Below, piece after piece: positions 6,290-15,184 of a DNA stretch of 24,644 nt. The position numbers and the translations under genes were made by a program. Where the stretch lies: positions 1-24,644 of the forward strand of contig CAZJNX010000046.1 of NCBI GenBank assembly GCA_964547415.1, written 5' to 3'. The notes below the pieces were generated by a model. The model saw only the letters and a list, made by a program, of their open reading frames with translations, was not told the origin of the DNA and searched no databases. This DNA is from CAZJNX01 sp964547415. GTDB lineage: Bacteria; Pseudomonadota; Alphaproteobacteria; Rhizobiales; Amorphaceae. Numbering within the stretch: position 1 is the first letter of the stretch; every line of letters starts with the position of its first letter.

Positions 6290-8270
6290 CCCGTGCATCG
6301 CGAGGCGCCCGGGCCGCGGGCCGGCCGCCGCCCGCCGCGGGATGGGCGCGGAGCGGTGTGACGTCCTGCGCTGTCGGGGCAATGCTCGCCGTGGGCGGAC
6401 CTGTCCCCGTGCAGCCCGACGCGGGCGGTCCGGCAGCCCCTCGCGCCGCGGACGGGGTGTCGGGGCTGTGGATCGCGAGGCGCGCAGGCCGGGGGCCGGC
6501 CGCCCCGCGCCGCGGTGCCAGCGCGGAGTGGTTGGCGTCCTGCGCTGGCGGGGCCGCGTCCGCCCCGGGCGGACCTCCCGTGAGGCCCGACGTCGGCGGT
6601 CCGGCAAACCCTCGGGCCGCGGACGGGGGCGGCGGGGCTGTGGATCGCAAGGCGCGCAGGCCGGGGGCCGGCGGCCGCCCGCCGCGGTGCGAGCGGAGCC
6701 CGGTCTTGCGTCCTGCGCTGGCGAGGCCGCGCCCGCCCCGGCGGATCGGCTCCCGTGCGGCCCGACGCGGGCGGTCCGGCAGACCCTCGCGCCGCAGACG
6801 GGGTGTCGGGGCTGTGGATCGCAAGGCGCGCAGGCCGCGGGCCGGCGGCCGCCCGCCGCGGTGCGAGCGGAGCCCGGCCTTGCGTCCTGCGCTGGCGAGG
6901 CCGCGCCCGGCCCGGCGGATCGGCTCCCGTGCGGCCCGACGCGGGCGGTCCGGCAAACCCTCTGGCCGCGGCCGGGGGCGGCGGGGCCGTGGATCGCGAG
7001 GCGCGCAGGCCGCGGACCGGCCGCCGCCCGCCGCGGTGCGGGGGGTGCCCGGTCTTGCGTCCTGCGCTGGCAAGGCCGCGCCCGGCCCGGCGGATCGGCT
7101 CCCGTGCGGCCCGACGCGGGCGGTCCGGCAAACCCTCTGGCCGCGGCCGGGGGCGGCGGGGCTGTGGATCGCGAGGCGCGCAGGCCGCGGACCGGCCGCC
7201 GCCCGCCGCGGTGCGGGCGGTGCCCGGTCTTGCGTCCTGCGCTGGCGAGGCTGCGCCCGCCCTGGGTGGATCGGCCCCCGTGCGGCCCGACGCGGGCGGT
7301 CCGGCAGACCCTCGGGCCGCGGACGGGGGCGACGGGGCTGTGGATCGCGAGGCGCGCAGGCCGCGGGCCGGCAGCCGCCCGCTGCGGTGCGAGCGGTGCC
7401 CGGTGTTGCGTCCTGCGCTGGCGAGGCCGCCCCGGGCGGATCGACCCCCCGTGCGGCCCGACGCGGGCGGTCCGGCAGACCCTCGCGCCGCGGACAGGGG
7501 CGACGGGGCTGTGGATCGCGAGGCGCGCAGGCCGCGGGCCGGCAGCCGCCCGCTGCGGTGGGAGCGGTGCCCGGTCTTGCGTCCTGCGCTGGCGAGGCCG
7601 CCCGGGGCGGATCGACCCCCGTGCAGCCCGACGGGGGCAGTCCGGCAGACCCTCGCGCCGCAGACGGGGTGTCGGGGCCGTGGATCGCAAGGCGCGCAGG
7701 CCGCGGGCCGGCGGCCGCCCGCCGCGGTGCGGGCGGTGCCCGGTCTTGCGTCCTGCGCTGGCGACGCCGCGCCCGCCCCGGGCGGACCTGTCCCCGTGCA
7801 GCCCGATGCGGGCGGTCCGGCAGACCCGCGCGCCGCAGACGGGGGCGTCGGGGCTGTGGATCGCAAGGCGCGCAGGCCGCGGGCCGGCAGCCGCCCGCCG
7901 CGGTGCGGGCGGAGCCCGGTCTTGCGTCCTGCGCTGGGGACGCCGCGCCCGCCCCGGGCGGACCTGTCCCCGTGCAGCCCGACGCGGGCGGTCCGGCAGG
8001 CCCCCGCGCCGCGGACGGGGCGTCGGGGCCGTGGATCGGAAGGCGCACAGGGCGCGGGCAGGCCGGCGCCCGCCGCGGGGCGGGTGCGGCGCGGTGTGGC
8101 GTCCTGCGCTGGCGGGGCCGGACTCGCGCCCGCCTCGGGCGAGCCGACGTCGTCGGCCCCGTCGCGGGACCGGCGGTCGGGTCGTCCGGCGCGCAGCGGT
8201 TGCGGACGTCGCGGCCACGGATCACGGGACACACGGGCTGCGACCGGGCCGCCGCCCGTGCCGCTGTCCG
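6290..8270. repeat. Tandem array of about ten imperfect ~174-bp repeats with degenerate ends
   Basis: The landmark TGGATCG recurs at 6469, 6641, 6815, 6990, 7165, 7341, 7512, 7681, 7857 and 8032, spacing 169-176 bp. A decayed copy begins near 6294 (TGCATCG) and another near 8218. Other conserved blocks in each unit are TTGCGTCCTGCGCTGG, CGACGCGGGCGGTCCGGCA and the 10-bp palindrome GGCGGCCGCC or close variants. Most unit lengths are not multiples of three, so the same motifs pass through different reading frames from unit to unit. The long Arg/Pro/Ala-rich open frames here are therefore artefacts and the array is non-coding. It lies between the upstream end of the Ppx/GppA gene and the 3' end of the anti-sigma gene. 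5970-6289 holds no gene. Function unknown. Confidence 0.9.
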
Positions 8271-8412
8271 GCGGCGAGCGCGCGGCGGCCGCCTTTCGGC
8301 CGGCAGGAGGCCCGCGCCCGTTCCGGCAGGGTGTTCCTCGCCCGCTCCCGGCAGGATCGGTGGCCGGGGAGTGCGTCGGGCGGGTCGACGCCCGCCGCGC
8401 CGGCGAAGGGCC

Positions 8413-8433
8413 GGCCGGACGTCCTGTCCGGCC
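8413..8433 (-). terminator. Hairpin directly after the anti-sigma gene
   Basis: GGCCGGAC and GTCCGGCC form a perfect 8-bp stem with a 5-nt loop, 1 nt beyond the anti-sigma stop codon. No U-run follows, so it may be a weak terminator or a 3'-end stabiliser. Confidence 0.45.
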
Positions 8434-8434
8434 C

Positions 8435-9247
8435 TCAGCGGGCGGCGAGGGCGGACGCTTCCTCTTCCGGCGACAGGGGCGGGCCCGCGCCCGCCTCGGC
8501 GAGGTAGGCGTCGATCGCACCGAGACCCGAGGCGGGGCGGAAGGCGCCCTCCTCGCCCGCCGCCCCCGAACCGCCGGAAAGGGCAAGGTGCACCCGCCAC
8601 CCGTCCCCGGCGCGGCAGGCGACCGCCGTCGCGGCCGCCGCGGGCCCCGCGATCTCCACCTCGCGGCACAGGGTCCCGTCCGGCAGGCGGAAGCTCGTCA
8701 CCGGCGCGAGGCGCGCCCCGCCCGGCAGGTCCCCCGCCGTGCCGGACGGCACGGTGAAGAGCGCCTCGGCGAGAGCCGGCGCGGCCGGCCCCGCGGCGGC
8801 GAACGGGGCGGGCACCGTCGCCGGCCGAGAGATCTCCGCGGCCACGAAGCCCGACACGGCGCCGACGAGAAGGGCGATGGACGCGGCGACGGGAAGCGCC
8901 CGGGTCGCCCGCTCCCGCTCGGCGAGGAGGGCACCCTCGTCCGGACGGCGGGCCTCCCTCCGCCGCCGCCCGGTGCGGCGCGGGCTCCGGCGCGGCGCGG
9001 GCTCCGGCGCGGCGCGGCGCCTTTCCTGCGCGTCCACCATGGCGGCGACTCGTTCGGCGAGGGCGGGCGGGACGGGCCGCTCGGCGAGGGCCGCGGCGGC
9101 CGCCGCGCGCGTCCGGCGGAACAGCGCCACCCGCTCGGCGAGCGCCGGGTCGGCCGCAAGCGCCCGCTCCACGGCCGCCCGCTCGTCCCCGAACAGTTCC
9201 CCGTCGGCGTAGGCCATCAGCATCGGATCGTCGATCTCCGTCGTCAC
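8435..9247 (-). CDS. Membrane-bound anti-sigma factor
   Basis: A 270-residue protein with an N-terminal helical sigma-binding domain (DDPMLMAYADGELFGDERAA, residues 6-25 and on to about 50). A basic Pro/Arg-rich linker (about 75-100) and one membrane segment (about 117-138, ALPVAASIALLVGAVSGF) follow, then a periplasmic C-terminal domain with two Cys. The HxxxCxxC zinc motif of ZAS-type anti-sigmas is absent. It should hold the ECF sigma encoded just upstream at the membrane until an envelope signal releases it. The GTG start at 9247 overlaps the sigma stop codon (GTGA), so translation is coupled and the two proteins are made in step. The family is inferred mainly from architecture and operon position. 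Confidence 0.87.
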   Translation of the reverse strand: MTTEIDDPMLMAYADGELFGDERAAVERALAADPALAERVALFRRTRAAAAAALAERPVPPALAERVAAMVDAQERRRAAPEPAPRRSPRRTGRRRREARRPDEGALLAERERATRALPVAASIALLVGAVSGFVAAEISRPATVPAPFAAAGPAAPALAEALFTVPSGTAGDLPGGARLAPVTSFRLPDGTLCREVEIAGPAAAATAVACRAGDGWRVHLALSGGSGAAGEEGAFRPASGLGAIDAYLAEAGAGPPLSPEEEASALAAR

Positions 9248-9777
9248 GTGCGTTCTTCCTCCCCCGCTCCGAAACGGCCCGGCGCGCCATCCATTCCCGT
9301 CGCGGCCGCGACCTTCCGCCGGGCCCGCGCCAGGCGGCTCATGACCGTGCCCACCGGCACCGACAGCACCTCGGCCGCCTCACGGTAGGACAGCTCCTCC
9401 ACGCACACGAGGACGAGCACCGAGCGCTGCTCCTCCGGCAGGTCGGCGATGGCCTTTGCGGTCGCGGCGAGTGTCAGGCGGTCCTCGCCCGCGTGGCCGG
9501 CGGCGTCGGCGATGTCGCCCGCCACGTCCTCCACGTCGATGGGGGTGCCTTCGGTGCGGACGCGGCGGGCCCGGTCGAGGAAGATGTTGCGCAGGATCCG
9601 GAACAGCCAGGCGTCCATCCGCGTGCCGGGAACGAAGCCGTCCCGGTTGCGCAGCGCCTTCTCGCAGGTCGCCTGAACGAGGTCGTCGGCGACGTCGGGC
9701 GCCCGCGCGAGCGCGAGCGCGAAGCGGCGCAGGCGGGGCAGGAGCCGGACGAGGTCCTCGCCGAAGGTGTCGGGCAT
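9244..9777 (-). CDS. ECF sigma factor (RpoE-like)
   Basis: A 177-residue ECF sigma factor. Region 2 spans about residues 10-75, with DDLVQATCEKALRNRDGF and then MDAWLFRILRNIFLDRARR for -10 recognition. Region 4 spans about 115-165, with LPEEQRSVLVLVCVEELSYR and the helix-turn-helix YREAAEVLSVPVGTVMSRLARARRK trimmed to its core AAEVLSVPVGTVMSRLARAR for -35 recognition. GGAAG lies 7 nt before the ATG at 9777; longer upstream frames are not family-like. It is co-transcribed with the anti-sigma gene by a GTGA overlap. An ECF-type promoter motif in the divergent spacer suggests it drives the exported protease next door. Confidence 0.94.
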   Translation of the reverse strand: MPDTFGEDLVRLLPRLRRFALALARAPDVADDLVQATCEKALRNRDGFVPGTRMDAWLFRILRNIFLDRARRVRTEGTPIDVEDVAGDIADAAGHAGEDRLTLAATAKAIADLPEEQRSVLVLVCVEELSYREAAEVLSVPVGTVMSRLARARRKVAAATGMDGAPGRFGAGEEERT

Positions 9778-9813
9778 CGGGGCGCTTCCAGCGGTCGGGC
9801 CATCGGCGGCCCT

Positions 9814-9839
9814 GGAATGGAACGGTCGTGCCGATCGTT
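9814..9839 (+). promoter_or_regulatory. ECF-type promoter motif before the protease gene
   Basis: GGAAT (9814-9818), 17 bp, CGTT (9836-9839) matches the GGAAC-N16/17-CGTT pattern of alphaproteobacterial ECF promoters with one mismatch. A second reading is GGAAC (9819-9823), 15 bp, TCTA (9839-9842). Either would place transcription start within about 40 nt of the protease ribosome-binding site. The span also holds GAACG/CGTTC as an inverted repeat. Confidence 0.5.
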
Positions 9840-9886
9840 CTATTTCGGGTCGCGGCGCGCGGCCATCCGCGAAGGAGGAGACCGGC

Positions 9887-11452
<1,566 letters not shown>

Positions 11453-11841
11453 CGGTCGCGCGGGCTCGGCGCTCGCCGCGCGGCCGGGCGTCTGAGAGGC
11501 GCGGACGGCGTGATCGGCGGTGACGGCGCGCGGGGCCGTCGAAACCCGTGTGGCGTCAGCGCGAACGTGCCCCCGGGCCCGCGCGAGTGCCGGCGCGCCG
11601 CGTGGGGCGTGACCGGGCGAGCCGCCGGGCGGCCGCCGCGAAAGCCGGTCGGGGCGGCCGGCGCCGACGGCGCGCCCGCGGCCCGACAGCGCGAGCGAGG
11701 GCGCGGGGAACGGCGCGCCCTCGCGGGCACGGGGTCCGGGTGACGCCGCGGGCGATGGGATGCACGGCGCGGCGTTCCTGCGGGCCGGGCGGCCGCGTGG
11801 TCCCGTCACCGGGGCGGCGGCCGCCCCACGGGCGCTGGCGG
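11453..11841. other. Spacer without a recognised gene
   Basis: 389 bp between the protease and the acylphosphatase, converging ends. Open frames are Arg/Pro/Ala-rich and resemble no family. The only structure noted is a perfect 7-bp hairpin, GGGGCGG (11811-11817) with CCGCCCC (11821-11827), 14 bp beyond the acylphosphatase stop, which could aid termination of that minus-strand transcript. Confidence 0.5.
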
Positions 11842-12123
11842 TCAGACCGTGTCGGCGATCTCGAACGGGCCGGCGAGGGGGGCCGCTTCCCCCGCGATCG
11901 ACACGTCGCGGACGCGGGCGCCGTGGGGCCCCTCGCGGCAGGCGAGGAGCATCGCCTCCACGTTGGCCGCCGCGCCGGAGAAGACCGCCTCCACCTCGCC
12001 CGTGGAGCGGTTGCGCACCCAGCCCGACAGGTCGAGCTCGCGGGCCCGGCGCTGCGTCCAGGCGCGGTAGCCCACCCCCTGGACGCCGCCGGTGATGACG
12101 ACGTGAACGCTGCGTTCGGTCAT
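11842..12123 (-). CDS. acyP: Acylphosphatase
   Basis: AcyP hydrolyses acyl phosphates such as carbamoyl or acetyl phosphate in the cytoplasm. The 93-residue frame is the usual family length and fold. GGVQGVGYRAWTQRRARELD contains the phosphate-binding loop with its catalytic Arg, and GWVRNRSTGEVEAVFSG contains the catalytic Asn. GGGGAGAGAC directly precedes the ATG, with a purine-rich ribosome-binding site about 6 nt away. It lies 87 bp downstream of pccA on the same strand and is probably co-transcribed; a metabolic link to acyl-CoA carboxylation is possible but not shown. A 7-bp hairpin follows the stop codon. Confidence 0.95.
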   Translation of the reverse strand: MTERSVHVVITGGVQGVGYRAWTQRRARELDLSGWVRNRSTGEVEAVFSGAAANVEAMLLACREGPHGARVRDVSIAGEAAPLAGPFEIADTV

Positions 12124-12210
12124 GTCTCTCCCCCCTCGGCCGGACCTGGACGGCCAGCCCCGGGGACGGAGATAGCGCGGACGCCGCCGCCGTTCACCGC
12201 ATAAGCGGGA

Positions 12211-14226
12211 TCACTCGAACTCCATGATGACGGCGTCGACGGCCAGGCTGTCCCCCGGCGCGGCCTTCACCGCCTTCACCTTGCCCGAGACCTCGGCCCT
12301 CAGGACGTTCTCCATCTTCATCGCCTCGACGATGGCGAGCGGCTGGCCGATCTCCACCGGCTCGCCTTCCGAGACGGCGATGGACACGACGAGACCGGGC
12401 ATCGGGCACAGGAGCTGTTTCGACGTGTCGGCCGCCTTCTTCTCCGGCATCAGCCGGTCGAGCTCGGCATGGCGCGGCGGCATCACCGCCGTGTCGAGGC
12501 TCACCCCGCGCCAGGACAGGCGCCGCCCGGCCGCCACCGGCTTCACCCGGACCGCCACCGGCCGCTCGTCCACCCGCCCGACCCACAGGAGGTCGCCGGG
12601 CTTCCAGTCCGACACCACGCGGATCGGGGCGGGGCGGTCGCCGAGCACGATCTCCATGTCGCAGGAGGCGCCCGGCCGGCCGCGCACGATCCGCGCCGTG
12701 GTCCACGTGCCGCCGACGTCGACCGCCCATTCCGTCCGCAGGCTCCCGTCGTGGGGGCGCAGGCGCCCGGACAGGCGATCGAGGCGGACCCGCTCCGTCA
12801 CCTGGACGGCGAGGGCGACGGCCGCGAGCGTCTCCTCCACCGCCGGGGTCCGGACACCGCCGGAAAAGCCGTCCGGGTACTCCTCGGCGATGAAGCCGGT
12901 GGACAGCCGCCCCTCCCGCCAGCGGGGGTGCTGCATGAGGGCGGCGAGGAAGGGGGTGTTGGGCCGGATCCCCTCGATCGCGATCCGGTCGAGGCTGTCG
13001 GCCATGAAGTCCACCGCCTCCTCGCGCGTCGGGGCGTGGGTGACCACCTTGGCGATCATCGGGTCGTAGAAGAGGGAGATCTCCGAGCCTTCCACGACGC
13101 CGCTGTCGATCCGGAGCGTCTTGCCGCCGGCCTTGCCCTCGGGGGGCACGCGGTAGCGGGTGAGGCGGCCCGTCGAGGGCAGGAAGTTGCGGTGGGGGTC
13201 TTCGGCGTAAAGGCGCGCCTCGATGGCGGAGCCGGTGAGCGTCACGTCCTCCTGGGCGATGGCGAGCCTCTCGCCCGCGGCGACGCGGATCATCTGTTCC
13301 ACGAGGTCGATGCCGGTGACGAGCTCGGTCACCGGGTGCTCCACCTGGAGGCGGGTGTTCATCTCGAGGAAGTAGAAGTCCTTGTCCTGGCCCGCCACGA
13401 ACTCGACGGTGCCGGCCGAATCGTAGCCGACGGCCTCGGCGAGGGCGACGGCCTGCGCGCCCATCCGCGCCCGCGTCTCCTCGTCGAGGAGGGGGGAGGG
13501 CGCCTCCTCCACCACCTTCTGGTTCCGTCGCTGGATCGAGCACTCGCGCTCGCCGAGGTGGATCACGTTGCCGTGCTTGTCGCCGAGCACCTGGATCTCG
13601 ATGTGGCGCGGCTCGACGATGAACTTCTCCACGAACACCCGGTCGTCGCCGAAGGAAGAGGCGGCCTCGGAGCGGGCGCGCAGGAAGCCCTCGGCGGCCT
13701 CCTCCGCGTCGTGGGCGATGCGCATGCCCTTGCCGCCGCCGCCCGCCGAGGCCTTGATCATGACGGGATAGCCGATGTCGTTCGCGATCGAGACGAGTTC
13801 CTCCGCCGTCTCGATGACGCCCGCCGCGCCCGGCACGGTGGACACGCCCGCGGCCGCCGCGCGGCGCTTCGATTCGATCTTGTCGCCCATTGCCTCGATG
13901 GCCGCCGCGTTCGGCCCGATGAAGACGATGCCCGCGGCGGCGAGCGCCTCCGGGAAGGCGGCGCGCTCGGACAGGAAGCCGTAGCCCGGGTGGACGGCCT
14001 CCGCGCCCGTCGTCCGGCAGGCCTCCACGATCTTGTCGATCACCAGGTAGGATTCGGCGGCCGGGGCCGAGCCGATCGCCACCGCCTCGTCGGCCATCTC
14101 CACGTGGAGGGCGTCCTTGTCCGCCTCGGAGTAGACGGCGACCGTCGCGATCCCCAGGCGGCGGCACGTGCGGATCACACGGCACGCGATCTCGCCGCGG
14201 TTGGCGATCAGCACCTTGCCGAACAT
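12211..14226 (-). CDS. pccA: Propionyl-CoA (acetyl/propionyl-CoA) carboxylase alpha subunit, biotin-containing
   Basis: A 671-residue biotin-dependent carboxylase alpha subunit. It carboxylates its own biotin with ATP and bicarbonate, then passes the CO2 to a beta subunit that is not in the window. The biotin carboxylase domain (about 1-450) starts FGKVLIANRGEIACRVIRT. It contains the ATP-grasp glycine loop ASAGGGGKGMR, ERECSIQRRNQKVVEEAPSP and EMNTRLQVEHPVTE. A BT linker domain follows, and the C-terminal biotinyl domain carries EAMKMEN with the biotinylated Lys at about 637, 34 residues from the end. The BT domain and length favour PccA over AccC (about 450 residues); methylcrotonyl-CoA carboxylase alpha is the main alternative. 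GAGGA lies about 10 nt before the ATG. In a phasin-bearing organism this supports propionyl-CoA use through methylmalonyl-CoA. Confidence 0.93.
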   Translation of the reverse strand: MFGKVLIANRGEIACRVIRTCRRLGIATVAVYSEADKDALHVEMADEAVAIGSAPAAESYLVIDKIVEACRTTGAEAVHPGYGFLSERAAFPEALAAAGIVFIGPNAAAIEAMGDKIESKRRAAAAGVSTVPGAAGVIETAEELVSIANDIGYPVMIKASAGGGGKGMRIAHDAEEAAEGFLRARSEAASSFGDDRVFVEKFIVEPRHIEIQVLGDKHGNVIHLGERECSIQRRNQKVVEEAPSPLLDEETRARMGAQAVALAEAVGYDSAGTVEFVAGQDKDFYFLEMNTRLQVEHPVTELVTGIDLVEQMIRVAAGERLAIAQEDVTLTGSAIEARLYAEDPHRNFLPSTGRLTRYRVPPEGKAGGKTLRIDSGVVEGSEISLFYDPMIAKVVTHAPTREEAVDFMADSLDRIAIEGIRPNTPFLAALMQHPRWREGRLSTGFIAEEYPDGFSGGVRTPAVEETLAAVALAVQVTERVRLDRLSGRLRPHDGSLRTEWAVDVGGTWTTARIVRGRPGASCDMEIVLGDRPAPIRVVSDWKPGDLLWVGRVDERPVAVRVKPVAAGRRLSWRGVSLDTAVMPPRHAELDRLMPEKKAADTSKQLLCPMPGLVVSIAVSEGEPVEIGQPLAIVEAMKMENVLRAEVSGKVKAVKAAPGDSLAVDAVIMEFE

Positions 14227-14359
14227 CGTTGTCTTCCTCGCTTCCCTGCCTTGGCGGGACGCCGCGCGCGCGTTCGTGCGGCGGCGACCGGGCGCAACCG
14301 GTTAGCAAATGGCGCAAGGTCGGGGAAGCCGCGCCGCGCGGGTGGCGGTCGGGCGGGGG

Positions 14360-14394
14360 AAAAAGGCGGCGGCGCCGGGCCCGGCGCCGCCGCC
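14360..14394 (-). terminator. Intrinsic terminator of the small heat-shock gene
   Basis: A perfect 30-bp palindrome (14365-14394, centre GGGCCC) followed on the minus strand by five T residues (14364-14360). It begins 20 bp beyond the Hsp20 stop codon and separates it from pccA. Confidence 0.85.
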
Positions 14395-14414
14395 AGTGGG
14401 GAGGAGGGGCGCTC

Positions 14415-14912
14415 TCAGGCGCCCTTGATCTCGATCCGCTTCGATTTCTTCTGCGCCTCGGGCGGACGGGGCAGGGCGATCTTCAGGACGCCCTTGTCGA
14501 AGCGGGCCTCCACCTTCTCCGGGTCCGGGTCGAAGGGGAGGGGAAGGCGGCGCAGGTACGTGCCCTCCCGCCGCTCCACCACGTGCCAGGTCTTCTTCTC
14601 GTCGGCCTTCTCGCGCTCCTCCCTGCGTTCGGCGCGCAGGGTGAGCGTGCCGTCGGACACGTCCACCTCGATGTCCTTCGCCTCGAGGCCCGGAAGGTCC
14701 GCCGTCACCTCGAGACCCGTCTCGGTCTCGGCGACGTCGATGCGCGGCATCATCAGCCGGCCGTCGCCGTCGCCACCCGCGGGCAGCCCGAAGGCCCCGC
14801 CGAAGTCGTCGAACAGCCGCTCCACCTCGCGGCGCATGGTGCGGAAGGGGTCGTCCTCGCCCCGCGCGGCGGCGGAGCTTCGCGTGAAGGGGGACAGGGA
14901 GCCGAATGCCAT
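14415..14912 (-). CDS. Small heat-shock protein, Hsp20/alpha-crystallin family
   Basis: A 165-residue ATP-independent holdase chaperone. The N-terminal arm includes FRTMRREVERLFDDFGGAFG, typical of the class. The alpha-crystallin domain (about 55-150) starts MMPRIDVAETETGLEVTADL and contains PGLEAKDIEVDV and FDKGVLKIALPRP, the conserved GVLxIxLP element. The C-terminal tail is EAQKKSKRIEIKG, with RIEIKG at the IxI/V motif. GGAGGTG lies 6 nt before the ATG. A perfect terminator follows, so it is monocistronic. A heat-shock (RpoH) promoter was looked for but not found with confidence; a short hairpin touches the ribosome-binding site. Confidence 0.96.
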   Translation of the reverse strand: MAFGSLSPFTRSSAAARGEDDPFRTMRREVERLFDDFGGAFGLPAGGDGDGRLMMPRIDVAETETGLEVTADLPGLEAKDIEVDVSDGTLTLRAERREEREKADEKKTWHVVERREGTYLRRLPLPFDPDPEKVEARFDKGVLKIALPRPPEAQKKSKRIEIKGA

Positions 14913-14916
14913 CGTT

Positions 14917-14935
14917 CACCTCCGTCGGCGGACGG
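14917..14935 (-). promoter_or_regulatory. Ribosome-binding site of hsp20 partly inside a hairpin
   Basis: On the minus strand CCGTC (14935-14931), loop CGCC, GACGG (14926-14922); the last two G belong to the Shine-Dalgarno GGAGGTG (14923-14917). Small heat-shock mRNAs in alphaproteobacteria often carry ROSE-type RNA thermometers that mask this site. The stem here is short and all five pairs are GC-rich, so thermosensing is only a possibility. Confidence 0.3.
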
Positions 14936-15074
14936 CGGTCCGGCAGGACGCCGGGCCGGGGTCCGCCTTCTCGTCCTGACGTTGCAACGACGCGCCCGGA
15001 CGGCGAACCGGCCGGCCGCGTCGCCCGCTTTCTGGCGCCGGTGCGCCCGGGCCGCATTGAGGCTTGTCAATGGT

Positions 15075-15104
15075 CCACGGCGACGCCCGATTTTTTCGCC
15101 GTGG
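15075..15104. promoter_or_regulatory. 8-bp inverted repeat in the divergent hsp20 / EAL-protein spacer
   Basis: CCACGGCG (15075-15082) and CGCCGTGG (15097-15104) are exact reverse complements with 14 bp between them, including six T. Placement in a divergent promoter region, with the T-run inside rather than after the stem, fits a protein-binding site better than a terminator. No regulator is identified. Confidence 0.4.
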
Positions 15105-15184
15105 TTGTGGAAACAAACCTCTGGTTGTGCGTTTGGCTCCATGCGGCGGCCCGCGGACGGGCGCCGGAGGAGAGGGAGCGGCCC

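Noticed and set aside
6290..8270. CRISPR array
   Set aside because: Units are about 174 bp and similar throughout, with no short repeat/unique spacer alternation, and no cas genes are nearby.
3771..9290. Very long minus-strand open frame of about 1,800 codons, and similar long Arg/Pro-rich frames on both strands
   Set aside because: They arise because stop codons are rare at this GC content. They cross real genes and the tandem array, where unit lengths are not multiples of three, and match no protein family.
11510..11765. Small frames between the protease and acylphosphatase
   Set aside because: Arg/Gly/Pro-rich in every frame on both strands, with no ribosome-binding sites; typical GC-driven noise.
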